64,000 bases of DNA from Taxillus chinensis (taxonomy: Eukaryota > Streptophyta > Magnoliopsida > Santalales > Loranthaceae): contig CM042086.1 in NCBI GenBank assembly GCA_023512835.1, positions 21,397,029 to 21,461,028 on the forward strand, written 5' to 3'. Made by a program: the position numbers and the translations under genes. Every line of letters begins with the position of its first letter. The first letter of the stretch is position 1. Of this stretch, positions 11,890-23,653 are shown in pieces. The notes beneath the pieces were generated by a model. It was not told the origin of the DNA, did no database searches, and saw only the letters and a program-made list of their open reading frames with translations.

Positions 11890-13682
11890 TATAATGACCT
11901 GTGTTTGAGGTTATAGGAGATAACTATGTGATGGAATGCATATCGTAGGATGAAAATATCTAGATATGAATATACTCGTCAAAGGAGCATTTTGATAGTA
12001 ATTGGGCTTAATTTGGAGTTGAAGCCCTATGAGGGTAATTTTAATATTTTAAGAAATTAAATGAGAAAAGTACAAATATAGAAAATAGGGGCGAAACCCT
12101 TAATTTGCTTTTGTGTGTGTGTGACACACGAAGAGAGAGAAAGAGAAAGCATGAAACGTGAAGAAAGAGAGAGCATATTTAAAGAGGAACAAGATGAGGA
12201 ACAAAGAAATTGCAAAGGGAATTGATGATCAAGACTCAAATCGAACAAATTCGAGATAAGGATTCATTCTTCTCACTCATATGTCATATGCTTGCTAGAG
12301 TAGCTAAAACATGAAAAGTAAACCCAAATTTATGAGATTCGATGTATGAACCCTAAGTGTGGAAATTAATGGATTTTTGTATTCGTAGTGTTTTAATGCT
12401 TCTAGAGTGTAGAAACTAAGGTTAAGAAATGGTATGGAGTGTTTAAGTATGAGTTTTTGTAATTTAGGGGCTTAAACATGTGGATTTTGGCCGAAAATGG
12501 CGATTTCCTAAATGTTACAGCGGATTGGTCGACTGAAAATTTTAATCGATCAAACTAGGTATTTTGATTGACCATGACAGTTTTGAACTAACTGGTCGAC
12601 TGAAATTTTAATCGACCATTCAATCAACTATTTGATTGGCCAAAGTGTTTTGTTAGCTTAACGTGATCGGGTAAACCATAGTGGTCATGTGAGATATGAT
12701 CAATTAAGTTGAGATCGACAAAGGCCTGTTTTGAGCCTTTTTTTTGTGGTTTCTTTGAGGTTTGATCCCCATGCTTTGTGGATAGCCCAATAGGGGGATT
12801 TAAGGTTGTGAATCTATGCTTGAGAAGTCTATCTTGTTTTATTGTTTTGCATGTATGTTTTATTTGTTTTCACATGTTTGGAATGTGCATGAGATGTAAT
12901 GAATGTTGTAAAGTATATGTTTATATGTGTTAACGACATGAGATGTTATATTTGCGTGAATTATGGTACCTAGTAGTCACGTGGGCCTACGAGACTTCCT
13001 TGATAAGCCTAAGAAGCTACTGTTGAGGGCTTAGGAGGCAAGATTTATTTAGTTCCTAAGAGGCTACTATGCCTGAGAGACAAGATTGTGCCTGAGAGAC
13101 AATACTATGTCTGAGAGGCAATGTTGTGCCTGTGGGGCAATATTGCGCCTCGGTGGTAATACAGTGCTTGAGGGGCAATGTTTGAGATTGCTTAAGATGT
13201 TTGCTTTATATTTTAATGAGTGAGTATATGATTGAATTGGTGATGTTGTGAAATAACACGATCACATGCATACACTTTACATATGCATAGAGTATGAGTT
13301 GGGATAGGTCGAGGAGATATGATCCCTACTGAGTTGTGGTTGTTCACCCCTCACATTGTGTTTGTTTTTGTTTATTCCAGGTGATTACAGGAGTTAGGAG
13401 GTTCACCAAAGGTGAAGACCTTATGTGTATTTATTTGTTTTGTTGGATTTTATAACTATGATGTAATCCCATGAGCAGAGGAAAAAAATGTATATATGCG
13501 TGTTTATATTGTGGATTGAAATGAGATTTTTATATTCGTGTGCTATATGTGTGGTGTGAATTAGGGATGATACCCGTGCTAAGGTCCTTTTTTAGGAGTT
13601 ATTACCAACTCATTGTTCCTTCGAGTGCGAGCATGAGAATTTATTAACCGGTTTCTATGAGTCAAAAATTTGGGGCGTGACA
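11890..13682 (+). mobile_element. Decayed solo LTR, distant relative of the LTR at 3117
   Basis: The segment parallels the 3117-5339 LTR in layout. Its start (TATAATGACCTGTGTTTG) aligns loosely with that LTR's TGTAAAGACTCGTATTTG. It has GCATTTTGATAGTAATTGGGC, a TATA-like AAATATAGAAAATAGGGG near 12073, and a shared tail TTTGGGGCGTGACA at 13682. Imperfect flanks (AGTAA before, GGTAA after) could be a worn target duplication. No internal region follows. Within it, a roughly 22-25 bp GC-richer unit of the form GCCTGAGAGGCAAT repeats at about 13060-13185. Confidence 0.6.
13060..13185. repeat. Short tandem repeat inside the decayed LTR
   Basis: Five or six diverged copies of a unit like TGCCTGAGAGGCAATGTTG. 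Confidence 0.65.
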
Positions 13683-13769
13683 GGTAATTAGTTTATTCTG
13701 CTCATAATAAGACTATCGACTACTTCATGGAGCCTCTAAAAGACAAGTTTGTCTTAAAAAAAATTAATA

Positions 13770-13965
13770 GAGGCCGGTAGCGGGGAGTGGGCGGATGAAG
13801 TCTCCCCCTACCAATCCCGCCATAGGATGGGGTATCCTGCCCTGCTTATACATGGGACGGGATACGGTTTCAAAATTTTACTATCTGCCTATGTGGGGGC
13901 GGGAGGGCGGGGTACGGTAATAAGTAGACCTCACCCTCGTTAGAGTTGGTAACACCCCTAATATT
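13770..13965. repeat. GC-rich decayed repeat fragment
   Basis: A short island containing GGGCGGATGAAGTC, CCCGCCATAGGATGGGG and GTGGGGGCGGGAGGGCGGGG, ending GGTAACACCCCTA. The end resembles the terminal repeats of hAT-like non-autonomous elements, but no matching left end is visible. Confidence 0.4.
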
Positions 13966-15900
13966 GATCAATCCTTGTTTTCCCTAAATTTCTCTTAAGT
14001 CAAACCTTGAAACAAATTATTAATTTAAGTAATTTGTAATTTCACTTATATCCCTTTATTAATTTAAACTCTTTAAATTAATAGAATAATTTAATATTTG
14101 AACTAACTAAATAAATATTCAATATTATTTATTTATCTAATAAATAATTGAATCTAATTAATTAATTAATTAATTAATTAATCTCGTTAAAGGAATAGAA
14201 AATTAAACATATAAATATATATTGAATACTAATATTAATTTAATCTCATTAAATAAATAAGTATATGTTATATAGACATATATCATATTAATTAATTTCC
14301 TAATACAATTTGAGAATTTCATTAATATATATATATATATATATTACTTAATGCAATAATATATGGTGCTAATAAAGGAACCAAATAAATCTATGTAATC
14401 GAAGCTCTAATAAATAATATTTAATCAATTAATTTCATTAATTATTATCTTTAATTCGGGTCACAGTTAGAGATAAAAACTACACTCTAAGATTACGTAA
14501 ATATATTAACAAAAAACTTTAACAAAAATTTGTCTATCGATATAACTAATTCTCATGTGATATAATCATCAAATATAATATTTATAATTAGAGATGAGTA
14601 TCAAAAGATTTCATTCAATATCTCTAATTACAGTTTTCTCTATGTGTTATAATTAATTTTTAATGGCTGACCTATTTATGATTCAATCATAAATTAAGAT
14701 TTATAATAAACTATATTTAATATAGTAACAAACACTTGATTGTAATATGAGAATTCTTCATATAGTAAAATTATAGATTCCACGCATCTGACTTAATGCT
14801 TTTACTATCTATAATATTATATATTTAAGATATTGAGGTATTTGAAGCTCAATGCATCTTACTCATTGATAAGACAAAATGTACAAATTGTATATATAAG
14901 TTAATCAAACAGTTTGAATTAAGATCCTTGTACAAACCAACCATTAAATGATAAAATGTAAAGTTCTTCACATTATGAAATAAAAATATGTTGAAAATGT
15001 TATTATATCATAGTCCTATTCAATATGTGTAATAACATACTAGTGTAATTATCTAAAACTCTTAATAATAATCTAAGATTAGATTACTTGTACTATAAAA
15101 GTAGTCCATACCATAATTTTATCAAAATAAATTGTCCCAACTTTATTTATCGATTGTAAATACAATTTATACTTCATCTAATTAGTATTTCTTTTGTATG
15201 TGATCCACACTTACCTGACAATAGACTTTAATGAGTATTAGAGTATTATAGTACTTCGCCATAGAAAGCAAAATATGTAATCTACCATACACTCAAACAA
15301 ATTTAAATTTATTTATTTTATTAAATAATAAATGTATTCAAAAGTTAGAATAATATGTTGTTTTACATTGTACCTACCTAAAAATATGCATTTGTTTAAT
15401 ATCTTCAACCTTGAAAAGTTGTTTCTTCTTGACTGGCTCTTACCAACTAATTCTATCATTGTGTGTTGACAACGATCACAATTTCTTACAAAGTTGGATT
15501 AACTTATGTATTATCTATAGTAGAGGTAGTTTATTTAATATAATTTGATCCTTAAATTCTAGTTTTATAGAATTCAATTTAACTTAATTTTCAAAAAAAA
15601 AACTAAAGAAAAGCTAAGCTCAATTAAGTTAGAGATTTGGAGGATTTTTTTTTATAATAGAAATAAATTAAATTAACGTAACTATGGCATAATTGATTCA
15701 ACTATTATATTTTAATTAATTATTTATTATTATCTCATAAAATAAATAATATATTCATAACCCCATAATCCAATTATGTCAAAATATCATAATTACAATT
15801 AAATTATGAACTTGTTACAACCTTAGCTAGGAACAATTATAATAATAAGTATTTTAGAGGATTGATATGTTTCCTACGAATGCAACCTCTACATCTTAAT
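13966..15900. other. Very AT-rich gene-free stretch
   Basis: Almost pure AT-rich sequence with runs such as ATTA repeats at 14156-14183 and TA repeats near 14325-14343. No coding, repeat-boundary or RNA signal was recognised. Confidence 0.55.
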
Positions 15901-16017
15901 ATAATTTGGTATGACTTTTTATTTTCTGTTCTCTAAAACGGATTTTTATTATTATTTCTATTTCTTTGTACTCAAATACAATTTTCATCTGTTGAATCGT
16001 GATTTTTTTGTTCGGTA

Positions 16018-16545
16018 CTATTTTCGATTGGAGTTTTCATTTATAAATTGTCTCCCTTCATTAATTTTCATTAGACAGAGGAGTGTCAGGTCGATCCATC
16101 CACCCACGTCGTGTGTATCAGATCCATGGTGTTGTTGAAGAAGGGCAACCTCTACACGCTCGTTCGGTAGAGTGGAGCTCCCAGGTTGATGCTCGCTATC
16201 ACCACCATCACATTGTACTCCCTCATCTTCGTCGCGAACGATCCCATCCCCAAGCTGAAGTCCACCTCGATATGAATCTCTACCACTGGCTTCACTCCTA
16301 GAACATCCAGTATTAGGAAATCCACCTCCAACGAGGATTTGGTGGCTGCCCTCGCCTGGTTGCATTGGACCCACCTCGTAGACTCCATGGATTTTGAGGT
16401 CGAAGCAGTTGGCGCACTTAGTGAAGCTTTTGCCGTGAGTGGAGTTGATATCTGATACTTGGGTTTTGTCAAATTGAGGAGCGACTGAGAACACATAATC
16501 GCATTTTTGAATAGCAGTTGAAAATAACAAATTGGTTGTTTTCAT
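16018..16545 (-). pseudogene. Possible broken coding fragment, family not recognised
   Basis: Two overlapping minus-strand frames stay open over about 350-500 bp of higher-GC DNA in an AT-rich setting. The frame at 16152-16496 has the more protein-like content (for example VKPVVEIHIEVDFSLGMGSF and NVMVVIASINLGAPLY, alternating hydrophobic residues like beta strands). It runs without ATG context or splice sites I can defend. I do not recognise the family. It may be a captured exon or a dead gene piece. Confidence 0.3.
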
Positions 16546-16810
16546 TTATGCATGTTTGAATACAGTTTATACAGTAAATAAATTGAAATATAGGAAATGA
16601 AAACAGATGCCAAGTAAGAAATTACACGGTAGAGCCCATCGTATTTTGTGTTCAAATACAAAATATAATTTTTAAATACAACAATCAAACTCCTCTTCAT
16701 TAAACAATACCTGAATTCTTACTAATGGACTAATTCAAATCTTTATACGGTTCTTGTGGCCAAGGTGTCAAGTACTCTTCATTGTGAGATGCATCTTACT
16801 CCTTTTCATA

Positions 16811-17459
16811 GTGTGTTTTTGGTTTTCTGTTTTTAAAAACTGGTATTTGAAAATATTGAGTATGATGTGTTTTCTGTCAAATTTAAAACATTTTTTTGTT
16901 TGGTAGGTGTTTTCTCTCAAAATGTTTTCTATTTTCTTTTACGCCGGAGAGAAAGATCGCGCCGGGAGAGGGGGAAACCAGGGGGTCGCATGTGCGGGGG
17001 AGCCGAGCCGAGGGTATCGTAGGGTCGGGCATCGTGTCCAACGTGGGGGGGGGTGTGATCCAGCGGCATCACGGGGTGGGCGTCTCGTCGGCGGAGGTGG
17101 GCGTCGCGGCCGGGGGGGGTTGGCGTCTTAGCGTCGGCGGGAGGAAGGGGCTGGTGAGCGTCCAACGGCTTGGGTGGGGGGATGGGCAGCGGTCGCCGTT
17201 GCGGGGGGAGGGTTCGTTTGGCCTTGGAGGCGTGGGGGGGGGGATGGGCAGCGGTCGTCGCAAGGAGGGGGGACTTCGGGCTGGGCGGGGATCGACCGAA
17301 AACACTTGAAAACACCTTGAAGATGTTTTCGTTTTTACCGTTCTGAGAACATTTTGTTTTCGTGAACCGAAAATAAAAACGGGAACCAAACAAACAAATG
17401 AAGTCGTTTTCTGTATTAAAATACAGAAAATCAAAAATAAAAACCGAAACCAAACACGC
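16811..17459. mobile_element. Inverted-repeat DNA element with GC-rich cargo
   Basis: The left end GTGTGTTTTTGGTTTTCTG is an imperfect inverted match of the right end CAGAAAATC...GAAACCAAACACGC. Both ends are AT-rich, with subterminal repeats of GTTTTC. Between them lies a sharply GC-rich block (about 16945-17310) with runs of G and an imperfect internal repeat of GGGGATGGGCAGCGGTCG at about 17177 and 17240. The block has no recognisable protein in any frame. The form suits a non-autonomous DNA transposon, possibly with captured host DNA. I could not find a clean target duplication. Confidence 0.5.
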
Positions 17460-18480
17460 TATATACGGTATCCTTTAAAATTTATACATTAAAATTTCAA
17501 TTAATTACATGAGAGTTTGTGGAAATTATGAATTAATTTCCACTCAGTCACATTTGAGTATTTTTTTTCTAAATTATATAGATAGATAAGTTCATAGGCT
17601 GAGGAAAGGGATGCAAAAACATGTAATTGAAATCTGCCACGTACAATTGTGCGTGTAAACTGTAGGAGTATTCTGTATTTCTGTTGAATTAATATTATTT
17701 TTATTTTTTTTAAATCAATTATGCTCCAGCATAATTTACTTTCAATTAAATTAAATTAAACCAAATCAATTTGCTAACTAAATTGGCCGTAATAGCCTAC
17801 TAGCAATTAAAAGTCACGTGGACTAAGTGCGACCGTGGGGTGTTTATAATATATATGTGTGTGATTTGTGTTTGCAGTATCATAAAATTATAATTGACAT
17901 CATATTTTTCACATTATTATAATTATTAACTGATTATTCAATATTAAATATTACTCTTATATATATATATATTAAATGTACAAATCAAGCTGACACATGG
18001 TTAAGTTTTGATAATTGAGAGGGGCCCAGCTCTCAATTCTGATTGAAAGCAACAACCACATACCACCCACCAGTATTTTTGGCATTCGTTTATTGTAATA
18101 TAAGGTCACTACTTGAGGTCCATTATGGGTAACGTAGAGCACGTTTTCAAACATCGATATAATATTATTGGCTCTCGTACACATATTTTTAATGGTAAGA
18201 TAGGGTGTCTCTATCATTTCTCCTTTTGATTTTAAATAGTAGGATGGGGAACGTAAAAATAACATTGAACGTAGAGCACCCGGGGGGGGGGGGGGGGGGG
18301 GGGGGGCTAGGATATGGGCAATGGACGTTTTGGCCAACAGAGAATAACATGCGACTCTTAGATAAGAGCAGTCAACTGCTAGTAGACAAATAATATTTAA
18401 TAATAGGATATTCTCGTTTGAAGCAAGCTTGTGTCTATCGATGGATAGAGAGCTTATAACGGGAAATGATAACTGAAACA
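17460..18480. other. AT-rich intergenic DNA with a long G run
   Basis: No gene recognised. It contains a 25-base G homopolymer at 18282-18306. GAACGTAGAGCAC-like words occur at about 18130 and 18267. Confidence 0.5.
18282..18306. repeat. Poly-G homopolymer, 25 bases
   Basis: An uninterrupted G run preceded by CCC. A true run this long can form G-quadruplexes, but length errors at homopolymers are common. Confidence 0.85.
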
Positions 18481-18650
18481 TGCGACTATAAATATAGGCC
18501 GGCCGGTAATGTATCTTATTGAAGTGATTTGATCACATTGTTCCTTTGTGTTCATCAATTAATGATTGTTATTGTCTTGTTTATCGTTATGTTGTTATCA
18601 TCAGTTGTATCTGCAACAACGTACTGGTATCAAAATTCTAATTCAATTCT
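18481..18650 (+). mobile_element. Possible LTR end and primer-binding-site remnant
   Basis: A TATA-like GACTATAAATATAGG near 18483 is followed about 130 bp later by TGCAACA and then TGGTATCAAAATTC (about 18634). This resembles a mutated tRNA-iMet primer site, the order expected at the 3' end of a left LTR. No retroelement proteins follow. Confidence 0.35.
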
Positions 18651-19910
18651 AAGGCTTCATTTGTGATAACATGGTAGAAGCTTCACGTTAGGTCTTCTGA
18701 TGGTAAGAAACTCTTGTTCATGGTTAATAAATATGGAAACTTCTTTACAATGTGGAAAACTATATATGGGAGCATTGAATAACTATTACATGGATAAATG
18801 AGAACGGTAATAGTATCAACTAAAATTCAAATTAATGTTTTTATCTCTTATACATTTAAGATAATAAAAATATTTAAAATTTGATTGGTGTATCAATTGA
18901 ATAGAATTTTTTGGTTAAAATTTAAAACTTAAAGTAAAAGTCTCACTTGTTTGACTTTGGAACATCCGGCACTTAATGATAATATATTAAAAACATAACT
19001 AACATGACTGAAGTTTCAAGTTTTTTTAAAATATTTTATTTTATTTTATTTTTTTTTTCCTCTTTGCCATTGTTTGCGTCGCGAGTAGTTTTCACTCTAT
19101 ATATAGCAGACTGAGTGCAGAGTCTTCTGCCGATTAAGGGAAAGTCCTCCAGCTTGCATGTGCTCATGCTCAGAGAGAAAATGTCTACCAATTAGTACCA
19201 ACTGAAGATATATATATATGGTTTTTTCTCAAGAAGCGTGCGATACCGTATCGTGTAAATCTCTAGAAGAAATTAATGCTCTGGTTTGACGCACTATTAC
19301 GTGACAACCAATACGTATAAACATGTTATTATTAATTATTAAATAAAAAAATTTATTTGCAATTTTTTATACAGGCACAAGAAAACTATTTGTATTGTTA
19401 ATATGAAAAAATATAATAAAATAATATCAATCAAATAATAATAAAATAGATTGAATGAAAATATATAAATTTGTTCATTCTTTGTTAGTGGGAAATAATA
19501 TGTATGATGGTTGTCCAACGTATACTTAGTTTGCCTATGATATATCATATATTCCTTGTATTTTAAGCTTTTGCGCTATGTCCGCTTTCTTCTAGAATGT
19601 AGCAATTTAATTCGTCATTTTCGTTGGCGTTGTCGGTATATAAAATTGCCCATGCCACTGCATTGAGTAGGACATTCATGCCACCGGTTTAATTAACTAA
19701 AGCTCACAAGTGATTATAGAATTTGTAATAGATTGAGATGAAATAATTTTGTTTGAGTTTTATTACGTGAATAAGATTTGGTGGAATGGTTTAATTTGAA
19801 TTTAATCATGCAAAATGTTTCAATAAAATCAATATTTAATACTATTTACAAACATTTTATATTATTGTTATGTATAATTCATGTTTTAAAATACTAAAAT
19901 AAATTAATAT

Positions 19911-19942
<32 letters not shown>
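18651..19942. other. AT-rich intergenic DNA, no gene seen
   Basis: No motif or boundary recognised apart from short TA runs and the TA/CA microsatellite at about 19911-19942 that abuts the nad5 fragment. Confidence 0.5.
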
Positions 19943-19943
<1 letters not shown>

Positions 19944-20160
19944 GAAAAGAGTAATAAGAAGTGAAAAGGACAGATACACTTCCCAACCAGAAAGCAAAGT
20001 TATCACTTAAGGTATACTTTGTGTACGCGAGCTCTAAGATCACATCTTTCGAATAAAATCCCGTTAGAAAAGAAAATTCATTAAGAGATAAGCTGCCAAT
20101 TAGCATCATGGCATAGGTAAAAGGCAACGAGGAGGCCAGCCCCCCCATCTTCCAAAATAT
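19943..20160 (-). pseudogene. nad5: Nuclear copy of a mitochondrial nad5 fragment
   Basis: The minus strand encodes an uninterrupted stretch of NADH dehydrogenase subunit 5 (complex I, an inner-membrane proton-pumping subunit). Diagnostic parts are [19 protein letters not shown] and [18 protein letters not shown]. About 70 residues from the middle-late part of the protein are present. A few positions differ from the plant mitochondrial protein as I know it, for example [10 protein letters not shown] where the family has an Ile-Gly-Phe-Pro type sequence. The match begins near the MGGLASS stretch and stops abruptly at SFR, where a CA/TA microsatellite begins. With no start, end or promoter, it is a mitochondrial DNA insertion in the nucleus (NUMT), not a working gene. 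Confidence 0.88.
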
Positions 20161-20589
20161 ATCAAAGTTGATTAGTAAACTTAATCACAGTTTTTTTTGA
20201 ATCGAAATATAACAATATAAGTGCATAAATCTTATCAAATAATAAAATATATTAAATGACAACCATATCTAAATGTCGAGAAGAATTATATTTATTATTG
20301 TAGTAATTTCTGAAATTGATAATTTTGATTTTATTTAAAAAATATAATTGAGTTTATGATAAAATACAATAACATAAAATAACTAAACTAAGGATAATTT
20401 GGAGAGATAAAATAAGGATAAAGAATTCTAGGGACCGATTTCACACAACCCTGCTCTTTAGTTAACTTATCTTAATTAATTGAATTGAAGCCCGCTATCA
20501 TTTTATTCAATATAATAGAAAGGATCTCATTGATTGTTGATCAATATCAAATGAAATTCAAAAAGCCTGTGATTCATGTGTATGTAGAT
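20161..20589. other. AT-rich intergenic DNA
   Basis: No gene or clear repeat boundary seen. Confidence 0.5.
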
Positions 20590-20592
20590 TTA

Positions 20593-21192
20593 GAGCAATA
20601 GTAGTGGACTAGCTAAAAATTTAAACATATTTATTTACATGGAGTAATATTAACCACAGATTGTACTCGAGATCTGTATTTTGGCTACAAACTTTGTTAA
20701 AATTATAAACTTTGAGACAACGACTAGTCAAAGTTAGCTAAATTTCAACAAATTTGGCTAGTCACTGTCTTGAAGTTTATAATTTTAACAAAGTTTGTAG
20801 CCAAAATATAAATCTCGAGTACAATCTGTTGCTAATATTATTCCATATAAATAAATATATTAAAATTTTTAGCTAGTCCACTACTAGTATAAGAGCACTA
20901 GTAGTGGACTAGCTAAATATTTTAACATATTTATTTATATGGAGTAATATTAGCCAGAGATTGTACTCGAGATCTGCAATTTTACTACAAACTTTGTTAA
21001 AATTACAAACTTCGAGGCAATGGCTAGTCAAATTTAGCTAAATTTCAATAAATTTGGTTAGTCACTGCCTCGAAGTTTATAATTTTAATAAAATTTGTAG
21101 CTAAAATACAGATATCGAGTACAATTTGTAGCTAATATTACTCTATATAAATAAATATATTGAAATTTTTAGATAGCCCACTACTAGTGCTC
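20593..21192. mobile_element. Two tandem palindromic MITEs (Tourist-like)
   Basis: Two units of about 296-300 bp, 20593-20888 and 20893-21192, are each near-perfect hairpins. The left arm GAGCAMTAGTAGTGGACTAGC is matched by a right arm GCTAGTCCACTACTAGTGCTC. Inside, the arms carry ATTGTACTCGAGATCTG and its inverse. TTA lies immediately outside both ends (20590-20592 and 21193-21195), the 3-bp duplication of PIF/Harbinger-type elements. The junction between the units has TAA, and the last few bases of the first unit are missing. The units differ at scattered sites, so the second is not a recent copy of the first. Confidence 0.8.
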
Positions 21193-21409
21193 TTAGGTAC
21201 TTTTCATATTCCTGTAGAATGAATTTACAAAGACCCATCATCACATAACTACTCGTCAACTCGAATCATGAGATTAATGTCAAACATTTAAGGATGAATA
21301 GTAAGTAACATATGACAAAACATTGACAATTAAAGAGATTTATGCAAACCAATAAAAATAAGTAAACATAGATCCAAATAGATTACATGGTTCCAAGAAA
21401 CAATAAAAT

Positions 21410-22300
21410 CATGAAATGGAATGCGATGCATTGAAGTGAAGGATGCTGCTCTTGACAATAATTTGATCCGATTTAGAGTTAAGACCACACGGAGGCTAAT
21501 TATTTATTTTGGGAATTTATTGATTACATAATGTGCAAAAGTGTATATAAGTTATGAGGATAGTAAGGGAGTCATGTTTTGATTTTGGATTGTGCGTGAG
21601 AGGAAGAAGGAGAGAAACTGGAAGATCGATATATAGTGATTTGAGTTCCTTCAATACATAAAACAACTTTTTGGTAGTTGTTCTTTTAATTCTATACTAT
21701 TCAATTATTTAAATATGCATGATTTGAGTAAAAATTGAGAAAAATTAGGATGAACCTTATGATTTGAGGAAAACATCAAATTGAGTTTAATTAGCTAAAT
21801 TGGTGGTTGTAAGGTGTTTAGATAAAGTTTTCTAACTTGCATATGGTGATTGTATGTAAACAACAAATTAAAAAGGATCAAATTGAGTGATTTGAGATTT
21901 GCGTGAGTTAGATATTAAATTTATAAAATTTGATTTGGGATGCGTTTTACATTGTAATAACAAAAAATTATATTTTATTTTTGAGTCGTGTGATGTTATA
22001 TGTTAGTGAGATTTGATATTTTGGGATCTTAAAATTGGCAAATTTTGAGTGTGTGGTGGAGTAGTAGATGAAATTTGATCAGATTAATTGTAAATTTTGG
22101 GAAAGAATCAGCCATCGACCATGGTGAACAGCTAAGACCTAGTGATTTGTATTGTTATAATTGTGATATAATATGACTAGTTAAGGCCTAATGACATACT
22201 ATGTTGTGATTGTATTTCACTTGATACTACAATATTGGTTCAAGGGAAGTGAGCATTATATTGCCACATGTATATTGAACATGCAAAATTTAGACGTGCC
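21410..22300 (+). mobile_element. Probable decayed LTR segment upstream of the second TRIM
   Basis: The order of features (a GATCCGATTTAGAGTTAAGACC-like start, AAAAGTGTATATAAG, a GA-rich leader, AACAACTTTTTGG) parallels the decayed LTR at 11890. It stops where the TRIM begins. Ends could not be set, so this rests on general resemblance. Confidence 0.3.
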
Positions 22301-22344
22301 GACCCGGTTAAATGCGGGTCGACATGTACATTGAACATCCATTC

Positions 22345-23508
22345 TCAGTGGCACAATCCAGAAATGTATTTGTACTACTTGAAGGAGAGAGGTTGGTTAA
22401 AGCGTAGATGGTGCATAGCTGGAAGCTCCAGTCAGTTCGTGTCGGAGAATGGATGAAACCCCTTAAGAGTTCAGACATGTCGACCCGGTTGAATGCGGGG
22501 AGCACGCCACTAGTCAACGACTTGACGTTGAAGAAGGGATTTGGCCATCCTTACACAAATTGGTCGAGAATTGGAGTCGTTCTCCTTATGAGCCCAGTGG
22601 TAGGGCAAAGCCCGTCTACGTGCGCTTCAACCCTCAAAGGCTAAACTTAATGGACCGTTGATAGAGAAGCTAAGTGCCGCAATGGGTTGAGAGGCGCAAG
22701 AAATCTGACCCCGTGACAAGTGGTATCAGAGCCGAACCGGCTCATATCCTGAAGACTCGTTGAGCACTCTCGTGAGTAGCGTGATCCCAAGGTGGGAGCT
22801 CACAGAGGTGAGTCGACCGGTAGTATCTTCATGTCTTGCGTCAATAGAGTTGGAGTATCCTAGAGTGTGGTATAGAGTTGGGCAAGGGAGTACAAAGGAG
22901 CGTGTTGGAGCGATCTTGGAAGCCTCCTATCCGTTGGACATTGGGCGAGCAGGGGAGCATCTTAGTAAAGGTGTTGCAGCATGCGGGGAAGTGATGTTCA
23001 ACCAGTTGACAATGGGCGAGCGGGAGGGTTTCGAGGTGAAGATGTTATAGCCTCCAGGGAAGTGATGTCAACAAACGCAACGAGGACGTTGCAAGGATTG
23101 GGTGGAGGAGAATGTAACGACCCGAGGATTCAGGACGTTTCTCAGTGGCACGATCCAGAAATGTATTCGTGCTACTTGAAAGAGAGAGGTTGGTTAAAGC
23201 GTAGTGCGCAGCAGGAAGCTTCAGTCAGTTTGTGTTGAAGAATGGATGGAGCTTCTTCGGAGTTTAGACGTGCAGACCTGGTTGAATGCAAGGAGCACGC
23301 CGCTAGTCAAGAACTTGACATTGAAGAAGGGATTTGGCCATCCTTACACAAACTGGTTGAGAACTGGAGCCGTTCTCCTGATGAGCCCAGAAGTAGAGCG
23401 AAACTAGTCTACGTGCACTTTAACCCTCAAAGGCTAAACTTAACGGATGGATAGAGAAGCTTAGTGTCGTAATGGGTTGAGAGGCGCAAAAAATATGACC
23501 CCGTAACA
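22345..23508 (+). mobile_element. Second TRIM copy, left LTR damaged
   Basis: Same family as the element at 763-1985. The left LTR (about 22345-22718) lacks its start. The primer-binding site TGGTATCAGAGCC is at 22721. The internal region follows, then a purine tract (GGTGGAGGAGAA, 23101-23112) and a right LTR at 23113-23508 (396 bp). That LTR starts TGTAACG and ends CGTAACA. Just before the damaged LTR, at about 22290-22320, lies a stray piece of mid-LTR sequence (AGACGTGCCGACCCGGTTAAATGCGGG), flanked on both sides by ACATGTAYATTGAACAT, so a local rearrangement removed the left end. Divergence is higher than in the first copy. Confidence 0.8.
22721..22733 (+). other. Primer-binding site of the second TRIM
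   Basis: TGGTATCAGAGCC, two bases after the left LTR end ...CGTGACA. Confidence 0.82.
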
Positions 23509-23653
23509 GTTGGGTCATAGAGTGATGTGGAATTGTAGCTTATTTATTAAGCTTTTTTGCTTAACCTATATTATTGATTATTTTTTGAATGCTATTAGAG
23601 ACTAGCGGAGTCACTACTAAACAAGAGAGACTTATTTTATTGATATATTGTTC

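Noticed and set aside
13060..13185. Regularly spaced repeats considered as a CRISPR-like array
   Set aside because: Units are contiguous and diverged with no unique spacers. It is a minisatellite within an LTR.
16896..17453. Long Gly- or Pro-rich frames on both strands
   Set aside because: GC-rich block with no stops in several frames. No start context, domain or codon bias.
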